From Clostridium_AW malenominatum (GTDB lineage: Bacteria; Bacillota; Clostridia; Clostridiales; Clostridiaceae), in NCBI RefSeq assembly GCF_039521365.1, contig NZ_BAAACF010000001.1:1984001-2048000 (forward strand): a stretch of 64,000 bases of DNA. The letters run 5' to 3'. This document shows, one piece after another, positions 1-9,245 of the stretch. The notes beneath the pieces are model-generated. The model saw nothing but the letters and a program-made list of their open reading frames with translations, searched no databases and was not told the origin of the DNA. Every line of letters starts with the position of its first letter. Within the stretch, counting starts at the first letter, position 1. Both the position numbers and the translations under genes were made by a program.

Positions 1-493
1 ATCTTTGAATTTCTGAAATATCTTTAAGGAAGGTAACTTTTTTAACATTGCAATCTAAATTAACTCCATTTGCCTTAACTAATTTTTCTGCCGTTTGTTT
101 TTCCTGCTTTGTTATATTTTCACCGTAAAAACATACCTTTAAGTCAAAATTATTATCATATCGCCTTTTATGATGCATTTCATCATTTCTAATCTCAAAA
201 TATGGATGTACATAGGAGATGCTTCTATCCAACACTTTTTTTACAAAGGGGCTAAACCCACCATAAAAACATTGGCTAATGATAATAAGCTCCTGACATT
301 TTGATATATATTCTCCCATGTCCCCATATTTATCACGTATAACACAAGTACCAGGTGTTTTTATCCAACATCCAAAACATCCGATGCAATTATTTATGCT
401 TCCATCGTCAGATATTATTTTAATATCATCCATTTTTCCTCGTAATAGTTCTTTTAGTCTTTCCTCTTCTAGGTCATGTATTATTAATTTCAT
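1..493 (-). CDS. Flavodoxin-fold NAD(P)H-dependent oxidoreductase, 3' end outside window
   Basis: The minus-strand reading frame begins at an ATG at 493 and is still open at base 1, so the C-terminus is missing. The product starts MKLIIHDLEEERLKELL and carries the cysteine pattern CIGCFGCW near residue 39, typical of the multimeric flavodoxin (WrbA/iron-sulfur flavoprotein-like) family. It then has a strand reading ELIIISQCFYGGFSPFVKK, the usual 'place or site of reduction' stretch of FMN-binding flavodoxins. Such proteins bind FMN and transfer electrons from NAD(P)H to small substrates; the substrate here is unknown. It begins 17 bases after the alpha/beta hydrolase stop on the same strand, so the two may be co-transcribed. 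Confidence 0.75.
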   Translation of the reverse strand, partial: MKLIIHDLEEERLKELLRGKMDDIKIISDDGSINNCIGCFGCWIKTPGTCVIRDKYGDMGEYISKCQELIIISQCFYGGFSPFVKKVLDRSISYVHPYFEIRNDEMHHKRRYDNNFDLKVCFYGENITKQEKQTAEKLVKANGVNLDCNVKKVTFLKDISEIQR

Positions 494-510
494 TTATATC
501 CCTGCTTTCT

Positions 511-1920
511 TTATTTCTTACCAACAGTATTAGGAACCCTCTTACTAAATTCAATTTCATTACTACTTGCACTTCCATCTAACAAAGGTGAAGACTGCCC
601 TTTAATATGCTTATCAAAGAAGTTTAGGGTATAGTCATTAACAATTTTAATACATTTAAAGGAATCTATGCTTCCAACTCCAAGCATTCCTGCTAGGAAA
701 GGTGATATTCTAGGCAAATCTGTAAAGTTTAAATGTCCAGAACCCTTTATACATAAAGAGTATGCTGCATTAGTTGAATTATTAAAGGCATTGATGTTTG
801 GCAGATAACTTGTCGCTTTTGCTTCCTCTTCTTGAAATAAAGAACCATACATTAACATAAGAGGTTTATCAAAACTCTTATCTGTAATTATTTCTTTTTT
901 ATCCCTATTTAATCCAATAATATCTCCTATCATTGTTCCATCAATAATAATTGCTGCTTTTACATCATCACGTTCTCTAGAAACCTGTGCCGAAGCAGCG
1001 CCTCCTAGGGAATGACCGAAAAGTCCTATCTTAGTCAAATCCATATGTCCCTTTAAGAATTCTCCTGACCTTCCAAACTCTTCTGATTTTAAACTATCTA
1101 TTACAAGCTCTATATCTGCTGTTCTTAAATCCAACCAGTCATGGGTGATTTTAAATGTCTCCTCTGCAGGTAGGCCATCTCTTGAAACCCCTATTGCAGT
1201 ATTTAAAAAATCTATATTCACAGGAATACCCTTTCCATCTTCAAAAGCAGTATAAAATGCTTGATAGGTGTGATCAATACTAGTAACAATGTATCCGTGA
1301 CTAGCTAGTTCCCTAAATGTTGAAGCATTGCTCATACGCATACCAAAAGCACCATGGGAGAATATCAAAACAGGGTAATTCTTTTGGGATTTAGAAATTG
1401 GTGCACCGCTGATATCATATAAAATCTTTGAATCTGTCTTGTCTGAAGGATACCAAAATTGAACGGCAATTTTACGGGATTTCCCCTCTTCTTTTGAAAA
1501 AGTCTCAACACGATTTTCATCTGTAAAATCGAGTACCACAGTACCTACATTAAAATTACCTGTTGGTTCTGGTAGTGGCTTAAGAGGCAGAACTACAGTT
1601 GGAATCAGTACGCATATTGATAGCATGAATAAAGCAAACATACGACCTATTACTGTTACTGCTCTACGTCTTGGCTGGTTAGGGTTATGGTTAAATATCT
1701 TTGACATTGTAACTAAAAACATTGTAATTGTGAATATATAAAGTGGAATCATGCGCAGCCTTACAGGCTCATTATCTATAAAAAGGTGAATTACTAGAAA
1801 AATCACTGAAGTCAAAGGCATAAAGTCGAGAAACCTTGGCACCCGCTTAACAGGTAATAAGTGCCACACAAGTAGCGGTATATTTGCTATTATAATTAAT
1901 ATCTCTAAAGTGGTTAACAT
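511..1920 (-). CDS. Membrane-anchored alpha/beta hydrolase, PAF-acetylhydrolase-like
   Basis: The 469-residue product has three to four hydrophobic helices in its first ~120 residues, followed by an alpha/beta-hydrolase domain. The nucleophile elbow GHSLGG is clear at about residue 300, and the upstream segment YPVLIFSHGAFGMRMSNAS is the oxyanion-hole region. The arrangement, including the HTYQAF segment, resembles bacterial platelet-activating-factor acetylhydrolase-like esterases. A lipid or ester hydrolase facing the membrane is likely; the substrate is unknown. The start is supported by AGGAGG eight bases upstream. The partial flavodoxin gene follows closely; the two-component pair lies upstream across about 110 bases. 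Confidence 0.8.
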   Translation of the reverse strand: MLTTLEILIIIANIPLLVWHLLPVKRVPRFLDFMPLTSVIFLVIHLFIDNEPVRLRMIPLYIFTITMFLVTMSKIFNHNPNQPRRRAVTVIGRMFALFMLSICVLIPTVVLPLKPLPEPTGNFNVGTVVLDFTDENRVETFSKEEGKSRKIAVQFWYPSDKTDSKILYDISGAPISKSQKNYPVLIFSHGAFGMRMSNASTFRELASHGYIVTSIDHTYQAFYTAFEDGKGIPVNIDFLNTAIGVSRDGLPAEETFKITHDWLDLRTADIELVIDSLKSEEFGRSGEFLKGHMDLTKIGLFGHSLGGAASAQVSRERDDVKAAIIIDGTMIGDIIGLNRDKKEIITDKSFDKPLMLMYGSLFQEEEAKATSYLPNINAFNNSTNAAYSLCIKGSGHLNFTDLPRISPFLAGMLGVGSIDSFKCIKIVNDYTLNFFDKHIKGQSSPLLDGSASSNEIEFSKRVPNTVGKK

Positions 1921-2031
1921 AATAAAACCTCCTAATATCTACAATCTTCTATATTCTAATTGTAAACCTTAGAAGGCTTCTACACATCTGCCTGGGGTAA
2001 TAAGTTAAGTCATAATCGCATATGACCCGAG

Positions 2032-2694
2032 TCATATATATTGATTTTTAATTGCATATATTGTTAATTTGCTTCTATCATCAATTTCTAATTTACTATA
2101 AAGATTACTAATATAATTTTTAACAGTTCCCTCAGAGATGTATAGCTTGTTTGCTATTTCTTTATTAGCCATCCCTTTTCCAACTAGCTTTAGCACATCT
2201 TTTTCTCGGTCAGTAAGGTCTAAGTTAATATTTAATCCTGCATCTGTATTATAACAAACCGATTCTTTTGCTTTCCCAGAAATGCGGGAAATTACCTTTG
2301 CTGCAATTTCGGGCTGCATGATGAAATTTCCATTGTAAACATCTTTAATGGCTACAACTAACTTTTCAGAAGAAAAATCCTTAAGAATATATCCCACTGC
2401 ACCATTTTTTAATGCATCAATAATAAGCTCGTCATCATCAAAGGTAGTCAAAATTAATACCTTGATATCAGGATACTGTTGTTTAATAATTCTTGTACAT
2501 TCCACACCATCCATAATAGGCATACGTATATCCATCAGAAGTACATCAGGTTGCACACTAGGAATTTTATCTAAGGCATCTCTTCCATTTTCGCCCAACT
2601 GGACTACAGTCAAATCCTCTTCTAAATCCAATATGGTCTTGAGCCCCTCTCTCATCAATCGCTGATCATCTACAATCATTATTTTAATTTTCAC
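2032..2694 (-). CDS. NarL/FixJ-family response regulator (GTG start)
   Basis: The product (220 residues) has an N-terminal receiver domain with the acidic pair VDD near residues 8-10, the phospho-acceptor in VLLMDIRMPIMDG at about residue 56, and the switch residues TTF and K. The C-terminal half is a LuxR-type helix-turn-helix with LTDREKDVLKLVGKGMANKEIA. It is the partner of the histidine kinase directly upstream: only three bases separate the kinase stop from this start. The start codon is GTG, preceded by GAGGTG inside the end of the kinase gene, so translation is probably coupled. Targets are unknown; such pairs (DesKR/LiaSR-like) often sense envelope state. Confidence 0.9.
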   Translation of the reverse strand: MKIKIMIVDDQRLMREGLKTILDLEEDLTVVQLGENGRDALDKIPSVQPDVLLMDIRMPIMDGVECTRIIKQQYPDIKVLILTTFDDDELIIDALKNGAVGYILKDFSSEKLVVAIKDVYNGNFIMQPEIAAKVISRISGKAKESVCYNTDAGLNINLDLTDREKDVLKLVGKGMANKEIANKLYISEGTVKNYISNLYSKLEIDDRSKLTIYAIKNQYI

Positions 2695-2697
2695 CTT

Positions 2698-3882
2698 CTA
2701 CACCACCTCATAAGGAATTGATACCTCTGTTTTAAAGCCGTTACCCTGAGAACTTGAAAACTCCACTCTTCCATTCAAACCCTCAATCCTTTCCTGTATT
2801 CCCTTCATACCGTATCCTTTCTTTATATTTATACACCCTGCACCATTATCAACAATACAGAGCTTAAGGGAGCTATTATCTTTTTTTATATGTATTTTAA
2901 TTTCATCAGCCTGCCCATGTCTAATGGCATTAGTGATGCTTTCTTGTATAACCCTAAACAATGCAACTTCAATTTGTGATTGAAGTTTTATATCCTTTGA
3001 AAGTAGATTATCCAAAGTTATATGTACATTTGTACTTTCCATGGTTTCATTGACAATTGAGGCTACGGAAGCAAAAAAAGATTTTTCTTCCATGGCTTGA
3101 GGTCTTAGTGCCTTTATACTGCGCTTCACATCATTAAATCCACTTCTTGATAATTCTTGAGCTTTTTCCAACTCAGTAGGTAATCTAGAAGGATCTAACG
3201 CCGCTAGTTTCTTGCAAACCTCCAACTGGACGATTAACGTAGTCAGCGTATGAGCAAGGGTATCGTGGATTTCTCTAGCCATTCTAGTTCTTTCCTGCTC
3301 CACTGAAAGTTTTTGTGACGCAGCAGAATTTTCAATTAGCTTCTTGTAGGCTTGTTCAAGCTCGTCATTCATATGGCCTAGCTTTTCTTTTTCACGAATT
3401 TGAAGCTTAACAAGATAACTCATCCCCACTACAAAGGCTATAGAAACACCATAATTAAAAACCATTGGAATAATTGATTTCGTTAAACTAGTAAAACCAT
3501 TTTTCATGGCATAAATAAAAAACATGGATGCAATATAAGCAACCACTAAGGAAATGGAATACCTAAAGGGATGTATTATAGTGGTGGAGGATACACAAAT
3601 ATAAAACAAAAGAAGGTTTATGTCGTTTTTATCTATAAAACTAATTGATATAATAAGCATCAGTTCAAGTGCAATGCTTATCCATATATGGTGAATGGGC
3701 TTGTTGTTAGAAACCAAGAAATTATCTCTCCAGTAATTAATAAAAAATATAACTATTAAAATAGGTATTAGATATGTCAATTTATCAAAGGTATTATTGG
3801 CTATTAATAATACCGTAGCGGAAACATATGTAAATACCTTTATCCAATTTGTAAGATTTCTTACTTGTAAAGCTTTTAACAT
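2698..3882 (-). CDS. Sensor histidine kinase, HisKA_3 (DesK/LiaS-like) type
   Basis: About six membrane helices fill the first ~165 residues with almost no extracytoplasmic loop, so the stimulus is probably sensed in or at the membrane. A short coiled coil then leads to the dimerisation/phospho-acceptor helix with His206 in REIHDTLAHTL, typical of HisKA_3. The ATPase domain carries the N box near ITNAIRHGQA and the G motifs VDNGAGC and GYGMKGIQERI. I chose the ATG at 3882 because AGGAGGG sits at ideal spacing before it; a longer in-frame version lacks such a site. It pairs with the NarL-type regulator immediately downstream. Confidence 0.88.
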   Translation of the reverse strand: MLKALQVRNLTNWIKVFTYVSATVLLIANNTFDKLTYLIPILIVIFFINYWRDNFLVSNNKPIHHIWISIALELMLIISISFIDKNDINLLLFYICVSSTTIIHPFRYSISLVVAYIASMFFIYAMKNGFTSLTKSIIPMVFNYGVSIAFVVGMSYLVKLQIREKEKLGHMNDELEQAYKKLIENSAASQKLSVEQERTRMAREIHDTLAHTLTTLIVQLEVCKKLAALDPSRLPTELEKAQELSRSGFNDVKRSIKALRPQAMEEKSFFASVASIVNETMESTNVHITLDNLLSKDIKLQSQIEVALFRVIQESITNAIRHGQADEIKIHIKKDNSSLKLCIVDNGAGCINIKKGYGMKGIQERIEGLNGRVEFSSSQGNGFKTEVSIPYEVV

Positions 3883-3978
3883 AAAACCCTCCTGTGATAA
3901 CACTTTTATCTTAATTATATTCCATACAAAGATAGCTGGCAAATTTTTATAATGATGGCAATACATGCATTACACCAT

Positions 3979-4028
3979 ATAAAAGCAGCAAAAATTGGCT
4001 ATATAAAAAACCATTTCTGCTGCTTTTT
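3979..4028 (-). terminator. Rho-independent terminator after the GH3-family gene
   Basis: An inverted repeat AAAAGCAGCA ... TGCTGCTTTT with further pairing inside (AAATTGG/CCATTT) lies 13 bases past the stop of the GH3-family gene, followed by T-rich sequence on the minus strand. Its arms are A/T-flanked on both sides. Confidence 0.75.
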
Positions 4029-4040
4029 CTGTTATTACTC

Positions 4041-5699
4041 TTATGTTCTATTTTTATTTATGATATTTAAGATATTTTTATTATTAGTTAAAACCCTTGG
4101 AATCTTAATTTGATTTTTTGATATTCCCTTGCTTAATTGAAATTCCTTTACAAAATTAAAAGTGTTTGGTTTTAAAAGCACTACTTTTACCCTAGCTAAC
4201 TTCTTATTATTCCTAGCTCTGTCGTAAGCTAGGTTTGAATTTTTAATTTCACTATCTAATGTTTCTTCTAACAATTCAACCTTTGAGTTAGGTATAGTAC
4301 TTTTAAACTCAAAATAAAAAACATATCTACCGGGTGAAATTGAATTATCCGGCATTGTTGTATAGTCTACTAGATTTAAGTTTAATTTTTTTACTGTACT
4401 TCTTATGGCACTGGTTAAGTGCTCTTCATTGGTCTTTTCAGATACCATATTCAACACTTGATTTTTCCTATATAAAAATTCAACTTCTGGACAATTATTA
4501 TAAAAATCAACTACCTTAATCACATCGCCAATTCTATACCTATAAAGTCCTGCGTAATTAGTAATAACTACTTCATACTTCTCCCCTACTTTTAATTCAT
4601 CTAAGCAAAGGACATGTTGTATATCTTCAATCCCATCTCTAATAGGGATGAATTCATAAAAAGCAGTATCAGGAATGATTACATATCTTATCTTGTTTAC
4701 GTAGGGGTTAATTCCAATCATGGCTTCTGTAGCAGCATAGGCTGGAGAGTAAATGGGTAAGGAATCGGTATAATAATTTACTTTATCGTCATATATAGAA
4801 AAGTTTGCTCCAGTTACTGTAGCTATATATGATAGGTTTGGCCATATTCTTCTAACTACACCCTTAAATCCTTTTTTCAATTCCCCTTCTAATTGATCAG
4901 CTCTATTGGCATTAGGAGAAATAAGCTTATTTAAATTTTTTCTAGTACTTTCATCAATATTTAAATTACTATTTATACGTCCTCTTCTTATATCCCTTAC
5001 TAGATCTTCATGTTTACTTTCTAAAACTCTAAATAAGTCTAGTACATTAGAAATAAAAATCCCGCTGATATATAAAAGGCTGCTTTCCTTTAATGCAAAT
5101 AATAGATGTAGGTAAAGTGCTGCTTCTTTATCCTTTATTTTCATGACTTCAATTGGAGAGGTGTATAAATATGGCAGTATATATCTTATACCATTCATGC
5201 CCCCAGAAGTAGCAGAGCACATAGGCACTCCTCCCTTAGTGTAAGTTGTCATAAGTATATCTGTAATCATTAATCCTTTTCCATAATTCCATCTTTCTTT
5301 AAAATTGTCATAACAAATCTTATTAGAAAGTAAAGCCATATATTTTGAAGCAACCTTTCTGCTAGTTTTAGTAGCAGGAATTAGCTTTTGTTTTCCTGTA
5401 GTTCCAGAGGTATGTCCAAAGTACTCCACATTCGCCCCCGTTAAAATATTCTTTTCCCCATCTGCCATACGCTCTATATAGTTTTCATAATCCTTATATT
5501 CAGTTAATGGAACCTGTTTTTTAAAATCCTCAGCAGACTTAATATCTCCAAAGTTAAACTTAATTCCGATTTCGCTCTTACGGCTCATCCTTAATATTTT
5601 AAGTAATACTCCTTCGCTTACCTTCCTTGAATTTTTCGTATCTTTATTAAATCTCTTTTGAACTACTCCTCCCCCTTCAATAGCAATTTTGTATAACAC
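4041..5699 (-). CDS. GH3-family acyl-adenylating/amide synthetase-like enzyme
   Basis: The 552-residue product matches the GH3 (auxin-responsive promoter) family within the ANL adenylating superfamily. The nucleotide-binding motif HTSGTTGKQKLIPAT is at about residue 95, the second motif YAATEAMIGINP is near residue 320, and the third is YRYRIGDVIKVVDFY near residue 395. Plant GH3 enzymes conjugate carboxylic acids to amino acids through an acyl-AMP; bacterial members are mostly uncharacterised, so the substrate is unknown. The first usable codon is GTG at 5699 with a poor ribosome site, whereas a purine-rich GGGGGAGGAG lies just inside the frame, so the true start may differ by some 10-15 residues. 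It is transcribed alone. Confidence 0.8.
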   Translation of the reverse strand: MLYKIAIEGGGVVQKRFNKDTKNSRKVSEGVLLKILRMSRKSEIGIKFNFGDIKSAEDFKKQVPLTEYKDYENYIERMADGEKNILTGANVEYFGHTSGTTGKQKLIPATKTSRKVASKYMALLSNKICYDNFKERWNYGKGLMITDILMTTYTKGGVPMCSATSGGMNGIRYILPYLYTSPIEVMKIKDKEAALYLHLLFALKESSLLYISGIFISNVLDLFRVLESKHEDLVRDIRRGRINSNLNIDESTRKNLNKLISPNANRADQLEGELKKGFKGVVRRIWPNLSYIATVTGANFSIYDDKVNYYTDSLPIYSPAYAATEAMIGINPYVNKIRYVIIPDTAFYEFIPIRDGIEDIQHVLCLDELKVGEKYEVVITNYAGLYRYRIGDVIKVVDFYNNCPEVEFLYRKNQVLNMVSEKTNEEHLTSAIRSTVKKLNLNLVDYTTMPDNSISPGRYVFYFEFKSTIPNSKVELLEETLDSEIKNSNLAYDRARNNKKLARVKVVLLKPNTFNFVKEFQLSKGISKNQIKIPRVLTNNKNILNIINKNRT

Positions 5700-5817
5700 C
5701 TTGCTTATTATGCTCGTAATAACACACTCCTAGAATTTCTCTATAATTATTATATGGGCTTTTTATGATAGGGTTCGTATTAACCAATATTTTACATCCT
5801 TTATTACTGTACTAAAT

Positions 5818-6290
5818 TTATAAAATAATATTTCCTTTTATATTCAACTTACCAAAAATGTCTGCTCCATTTTTTACAGTTATTCCATTTAGGCAGTCAT
5901 AAAACTGCGGGTATGAAGTTCCATCATCATTCTCTAAATAAGTCATTATCCTAAAGTCCTTATCATAACCTTTAACAGTATATACATCTTGAATTCCTAG
6001 TGTAGAAGCAAATTCTTTTGAATACTCCTCTTGCTTACTCCTTTGGTCTATATTGCCTTTAGTGGTTCCAAGTTTCTCTCCTAAAAGTTTTTTTCCATCT
6101 TCAGAGTCAATTGTTGTAGATGACATTGTATACACTCTTCCCTTATATACTATCAAGGGCATCATCTTAGCTGGTGCACCTTCCCTTGGCAGTTCTAGTA
6201 CTGCTGAGATTATCTCGTTATCTTCTTTTGTAACTTCAACAAATTCCCCTTCTAAGGGTACTCTCTTGCTTTACTTGTTTCTGCATAAAG
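5818..6290 (-). pseudogene. Decayed gene, probably a former secreted or lipoprotein gene
   Basis: A reading frame with no start codon of its own runs from a TAA at about 6270 down to 5818. It encodes readable protein (for example VPLEGEFVEVTKEDNEI, then MMPLIVYKGRVYTMSS and YDCLNGITVKNGADIFG). The first internal ATG at 6165 cuts into what looks like continuous coding sequence and lacks a ribosome site. Just upstream another frame reads YAETSKARE before stopping, which suggests a frameshift at about 6255-6262. No signal peptide survives. I do not recognise the family. Confidence 0.6.
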
Positions 6291-6401
6291 AGTGCCCTAA
6301 TTTTTTAAATTTAAATGCTATAGCATTGCTGTAAATAGAATCACATTCTTCAAAAATATGGCATATGATAATTCTATAAATATATGAAAGGAATGAGCAC
6401 T

Positions 6402-6974
6402 ATGTATAATGATTATAAAACATATCCATGTCCCTATTTCATGAATATGCCAATGTATAATACTTGTCCATGTTCTTACTGCTTTAATACACCAATGTAT
6501 AATACTAATCAGTATATGCCTTTTAATGATGAAATGGAGGATGCTGATTTAATTGAATTGAAGGACTATGGACCAAAACCCTTTGTGGTTAATATTAATG
6601 AGGCTACAAAGCAAAACAATACTTTCCGCACAGCTTTATGGACAGGAGAACATTTACAAGTTACTTTGATGAGTATCAACCCTGGCGAGGACATAGGTTT
6701 AGAAATTCATCCCCATCTTGATCAATTTCTACGTATCGAAGAAGGTCAAGGTATTGTTAAAATGGGTAATAGAAAAGATAAGCTAGATTTTCAAAGAAGG
6801 GTCTCTGATGACTTCGCTATCATGATACCTGCTGGTACATGGCACAATATAATCAACACAGGTGATATACCACTTAAATTGTACTCTATCTATGCGCCAC
6901 CTCAGCACCCACATGGTACAGTTCATAAAACAAAAGCTGAGGCAGAAGCTGCAGAAAAGGAACACGGCCACTAA
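6402..6974 (+). CDS. Cupin-domain protein with Cys/Tyr/Met-rich N-terminus (spore-coat-like)
   Basis: The product (190 residues from the ATG at 6402) has an unusual N-terminus with PMYNT written twice and the cysteine cluster CPCSYC, followed by a single cupin barrel. Cupin motif 1 is visible as HPHLDQFLRIEEGQG, with Gln where Glu is usual, and motif 2 as PAGTWHNIINTG, giving three metal-binding histidines. It may be a mannose-6-phosphate-isomerase-like or spore-associated cupin; enzymatic function is unknown. The start at 6402 fits AAAGGA nine bases upstream; an in-frame ATG at 6384 has no ribosome site. A strong terminator follows. Confidence 0.8.
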   Translation: MYNDYKTYPCPYFMNMPMYNTCPCSYCFNTPMYNTNQYMPFNDEMEDADLIELKDYGPKPFVVNINEATKQNNTFRTALWTGEHLQVTLMSINPGEDIGLEIHPHLDQFLRIEEGQGIVKMGNRKDKLDFQRRVSDDFAIMIPAGTWHNIINTGDIPLKLYSIYAPPQHPHGTVHKTKAEAEAAEKEHGH

Positions 6975-6987
6975 TATTACAATAAAT

Positions 6988-7031
6988 AAGCATCAGGAAT
7001 GGTTTTAAATGACCAATTCCTGATGCTTTTA
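6988..7031 (+). terminator. Terminator after the cupin gene
   Basis: AAGCATCAGGAA ... TTCCTGATGCTTTT forms a 12-bp stem with inner TGGT/ACCA pairing (one bulge) and ends in a T run. It lies between the convergent cupin and dihydrofolate reductase genes and may act in both directions. Confidence 0.88.
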
Positions 7032-7072
7032 TTCATTACATACTCGATTAAAAACATACCTTTAGCAAATCC

Positions 7073-7585
7073 TTAAGTAACTTTAACATAATCTACATAT
7101 TTATATTCTACATCTTCTTGCTTATATATTTTCGATTCTTTTACTATCTTCCAATCCTCTAGCAAATCCAAATTAGGCATGGAAGTATCTGCCTTTTCAA
7201 AGGATTTCAATATCTTAGTTATATAAGCTCTGGTACAGTATGGCATTATCTGTCTTGCAATATTACCTCCCCCTATAACGAAATTTTCTGTTTCATTATT
7301 AGGATTTATTTCTTTTAATACAGAAAATAATTCTTCTATGGAGTTAACGATTATAATATTATCACCTTTACGACCCTTATATGCCTTATCTTCAGTAATC
7401 ACAATATTTATCCTGTTAGGAAGTGCTTTCTTATCTGGCAAGGATTCAAAGGTTCTTCTTCCCATTATAACAATATTGTTTTCTGTTAACTTTCTAAACC
7501 TTTTTAGATCCTCAGATATTTTATATAATAAATCCCCCTTGTATCCAATGTTCCAATTATTATCCACTGAAAAAAGTAAAATCAT
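7073..7585 (-). CDS. folA: Dihydrofolate reductase
   Basis: The 170-residue product has the dihydrofolate reductase layout: the N-terminal strand LLFSVDNNWNIGYKGDLL, the substrate-binding acid in SEDLKRFRKLT (Asp26), the NADPH-binding motif VIMGRRTFESLP, and the glycine pair in FVIGGGNIARQI. It reduces dihydrofolate to tetrahydrofolate for thymidylate and purine synthesis. The nearly invariant Trp of the LPW motif is replaced by Tyr (LLYKIS), and the usual proline is missing. The ATG at 7585 is preceded by AGGAGG. It stands alone, without thyA nearby. Confidence 0.9.
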   Translation of the reverse strand: MILLFSVDNNWNIGYKGDLLYKISEDLKRFRKLTENNIVIMGRRTFESLPDKKALPNRINIVITEDKAYKGRKGDNIIIVNSIEELFSVLKEINPNNETENFVIGGGNIARQIMPYCTRAYITKILKSFEKADTSMPNLDLLEDWKIVKESKIYKQEDVEYKYVDYVKVT

Positions 7586-7757
7586 AACTCCTCCTAATTA
7601 AACTTATTTGTAATAATATTGTTTCTTCTGTTCTAAAGAATATACCTGTGTAAATAATATTATTTCAAAAAATTATTTATATATTTATTACAACTACAAT
7701 AGCAATTCATATGAATAAAATTAAGGTACTTGTCAAAAATCTACTAATAGGTGATAT

Positions 7758-9245
7758 ATGATGAGTAATATTCTTCAAGAAAATATTGACTTTATTTTGC
7801 AGGAAATAGGTACTAAAAGCCCTGTAGAAATAAAAAACTTTTATATTGGAAAAAGTTCTTCATTTTTAAATTGTGCAATTATATACAAAAACGCTTTAAT
7901 AGATAGAAATATTCTTGATAGAGATGTATTAAATCCTTTAATGCTTCATGTGGACATAGACCTAACTCCAGGTGAAAACACTCCAGATTTTATATGCAAA
8001 AAATACATTCCCATGTGCAGTACCGTTGTAGAAAAAGATATTAATAAAGCTATTGAAGAAATTAAATCCGGAAAAACCGTTATACTTATTGATCAAATTC
8101 AAAGCTTTATTATAGTCAATACTGTAGGTGGTGAATATCGCTCTATTGAAGATTCTATAAATGAAACAGCTGTTAGAGGACCAAGAGAAGCATTTGTTGA
8201 AAGGTTAGAAACAAACTTAAGTATATTAAGAAGAAATATAAAAGATAAAAACTTAGTAGTGGAATCTTTTGTTGTAGGAAGACGTTCTCAAACATCCTTG
8301 TCAGTAGTTTATATTGATGACATAGCAGATAAAGATATAGTTAATGAGGTAATACGTAAAATTAATCTGATAGACGTGGATTACGTTACTGATACGGGGA
8401 TGATGGGACAGTATATGGAGGATAATAAATACTCAATCTTTCCACAATTTTACACTACAGAAAGACCTGATGTTGTGGAAGCAAATTTAATGGAAGGTAG
8501 AATTGCTATTTTATTGAATGGAACACCTTATGTTATGACAGTTCCTTCACTATTTATCGAATTTATCCAAGGTGTAGAGGACTATTATACAAGACCCTTA
8601 GTTGCATCCTTTGGAAGGCTTGTTCGTTTTATTGCTATATTTATTATCATAACATTTCCTCCATTGTATTTAAGCGTTATATCTTACAACGTTGAACTTA
8701 TACCTACTAATTTTATTAATCCAATAGTTCAATTTAGAAAAGGTATAGCATTAACACCATTTTTAGAAATACTGGCCATGGAACTCATGGTAGAGTTTCT
8801 GAGAGAAGGCGGCTTAAGGCTTCCTAGTAAAATTGCACAAACTTTAAGTATAGTAGGAGGTATAATCATAGGTAATACTGCTGTACAATCTAAAATAGTA
8901 AGTCCAACAACCCTTCTTGTTGTTGGGGCTACTGTTATTGCTACATTTTTAATACCAAATTATCAAATGTCTCTTGCTATAAGACTTATTAGATTTCCTA
9001 TGCTAATATTTGCCAACATGGCTGGATTGTTAGGAATAGTAGCAGGGTGGTACATTATTTTAGTCCATCTTTACTCATTAAAAAGTTTTGGTGTTCCCTA
9101 TTTGAGTTTTAATAAAAATGATATGGAAGATACTTTCGTAAGATATCCACTATATAATATGAAGAAAAGACCAGAAGCTATCCCCAATGATAACCCTAGG
9201 CGAAAAGGTAACTTCATGAAGAAAATGGTGAAAAAAAATGAATAA
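7758..9245 (+). CDS. GerA-family spore germinant receptor, A subunit
   Basis: The 495-residue product has a hydrophilic N-terminal half of about 240 residues, including the conserved stretch ETAVRGPREAFVERLETN. Membrane helices follow in the second half, with conserved EDYYTRPLVASFGR and a hydrophilic C-terminal tail. This is the A subunit of the inner-membrane germinant receptor, which triggers exit from dormancy when nutrients bind. The B subunit overlaps its last eight bases and the C subunit follows, so order is A-B-C. Two adjacent ATG codons open the frame after an AGGTGAT ribosome site. I could not identify the expected forespore sigma-G promoter with confidence. Confidence 0.93.
   Translation: MMSNILQENIDFILQEIGTKSPVEIKNFYIGKSSSFLNCAIIYKNALIDRNILDRDVLNPLMLHVDIDLTPGENTPDFICKKYIPMCSTVVEKDINKAIEEIKSGKTVILIDQIQSFIIVNTVGGEYRSIEDSINETAVRGPREAFVERLETNLSILRRNIKDKNLVVESFVVGRRSQTSLSVVYIDDIADKDIVNEVIRKINLIDVDYVTDTGMMGQYMEDNKYSIFPQFYTTERPDVVEANLMEGRIAILLNGTPYVMTVPSLFIEFIQGVEDYYTRPLVASFGRLVRFIAIFIIITFPPLYLSVISYNVELIPTNFINPIVQFRKGIALTPFLEILAMELMVEFLREGGLRLPSKIAQTLSIVGGIIIGNTAVQSKIVSPTTLLVVGATVIATFLIPNYQMSLAIRLIRFPMLIFANMAGLLGIVAGWYIILVHLYSLKSFGVPYLSFNKNDMEDTFVRYPLYNMKKRPEAIPNDNPRRKGNFMKKMVKKNE

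Noticed and set aside
318..533. Open frame of 71 codons on the plus strand
   Set aside because: It lies antisense to the partial flavodoxin gene, which has a better coding signal and start; similar antisense frames throughout the window were left out for the same reason.
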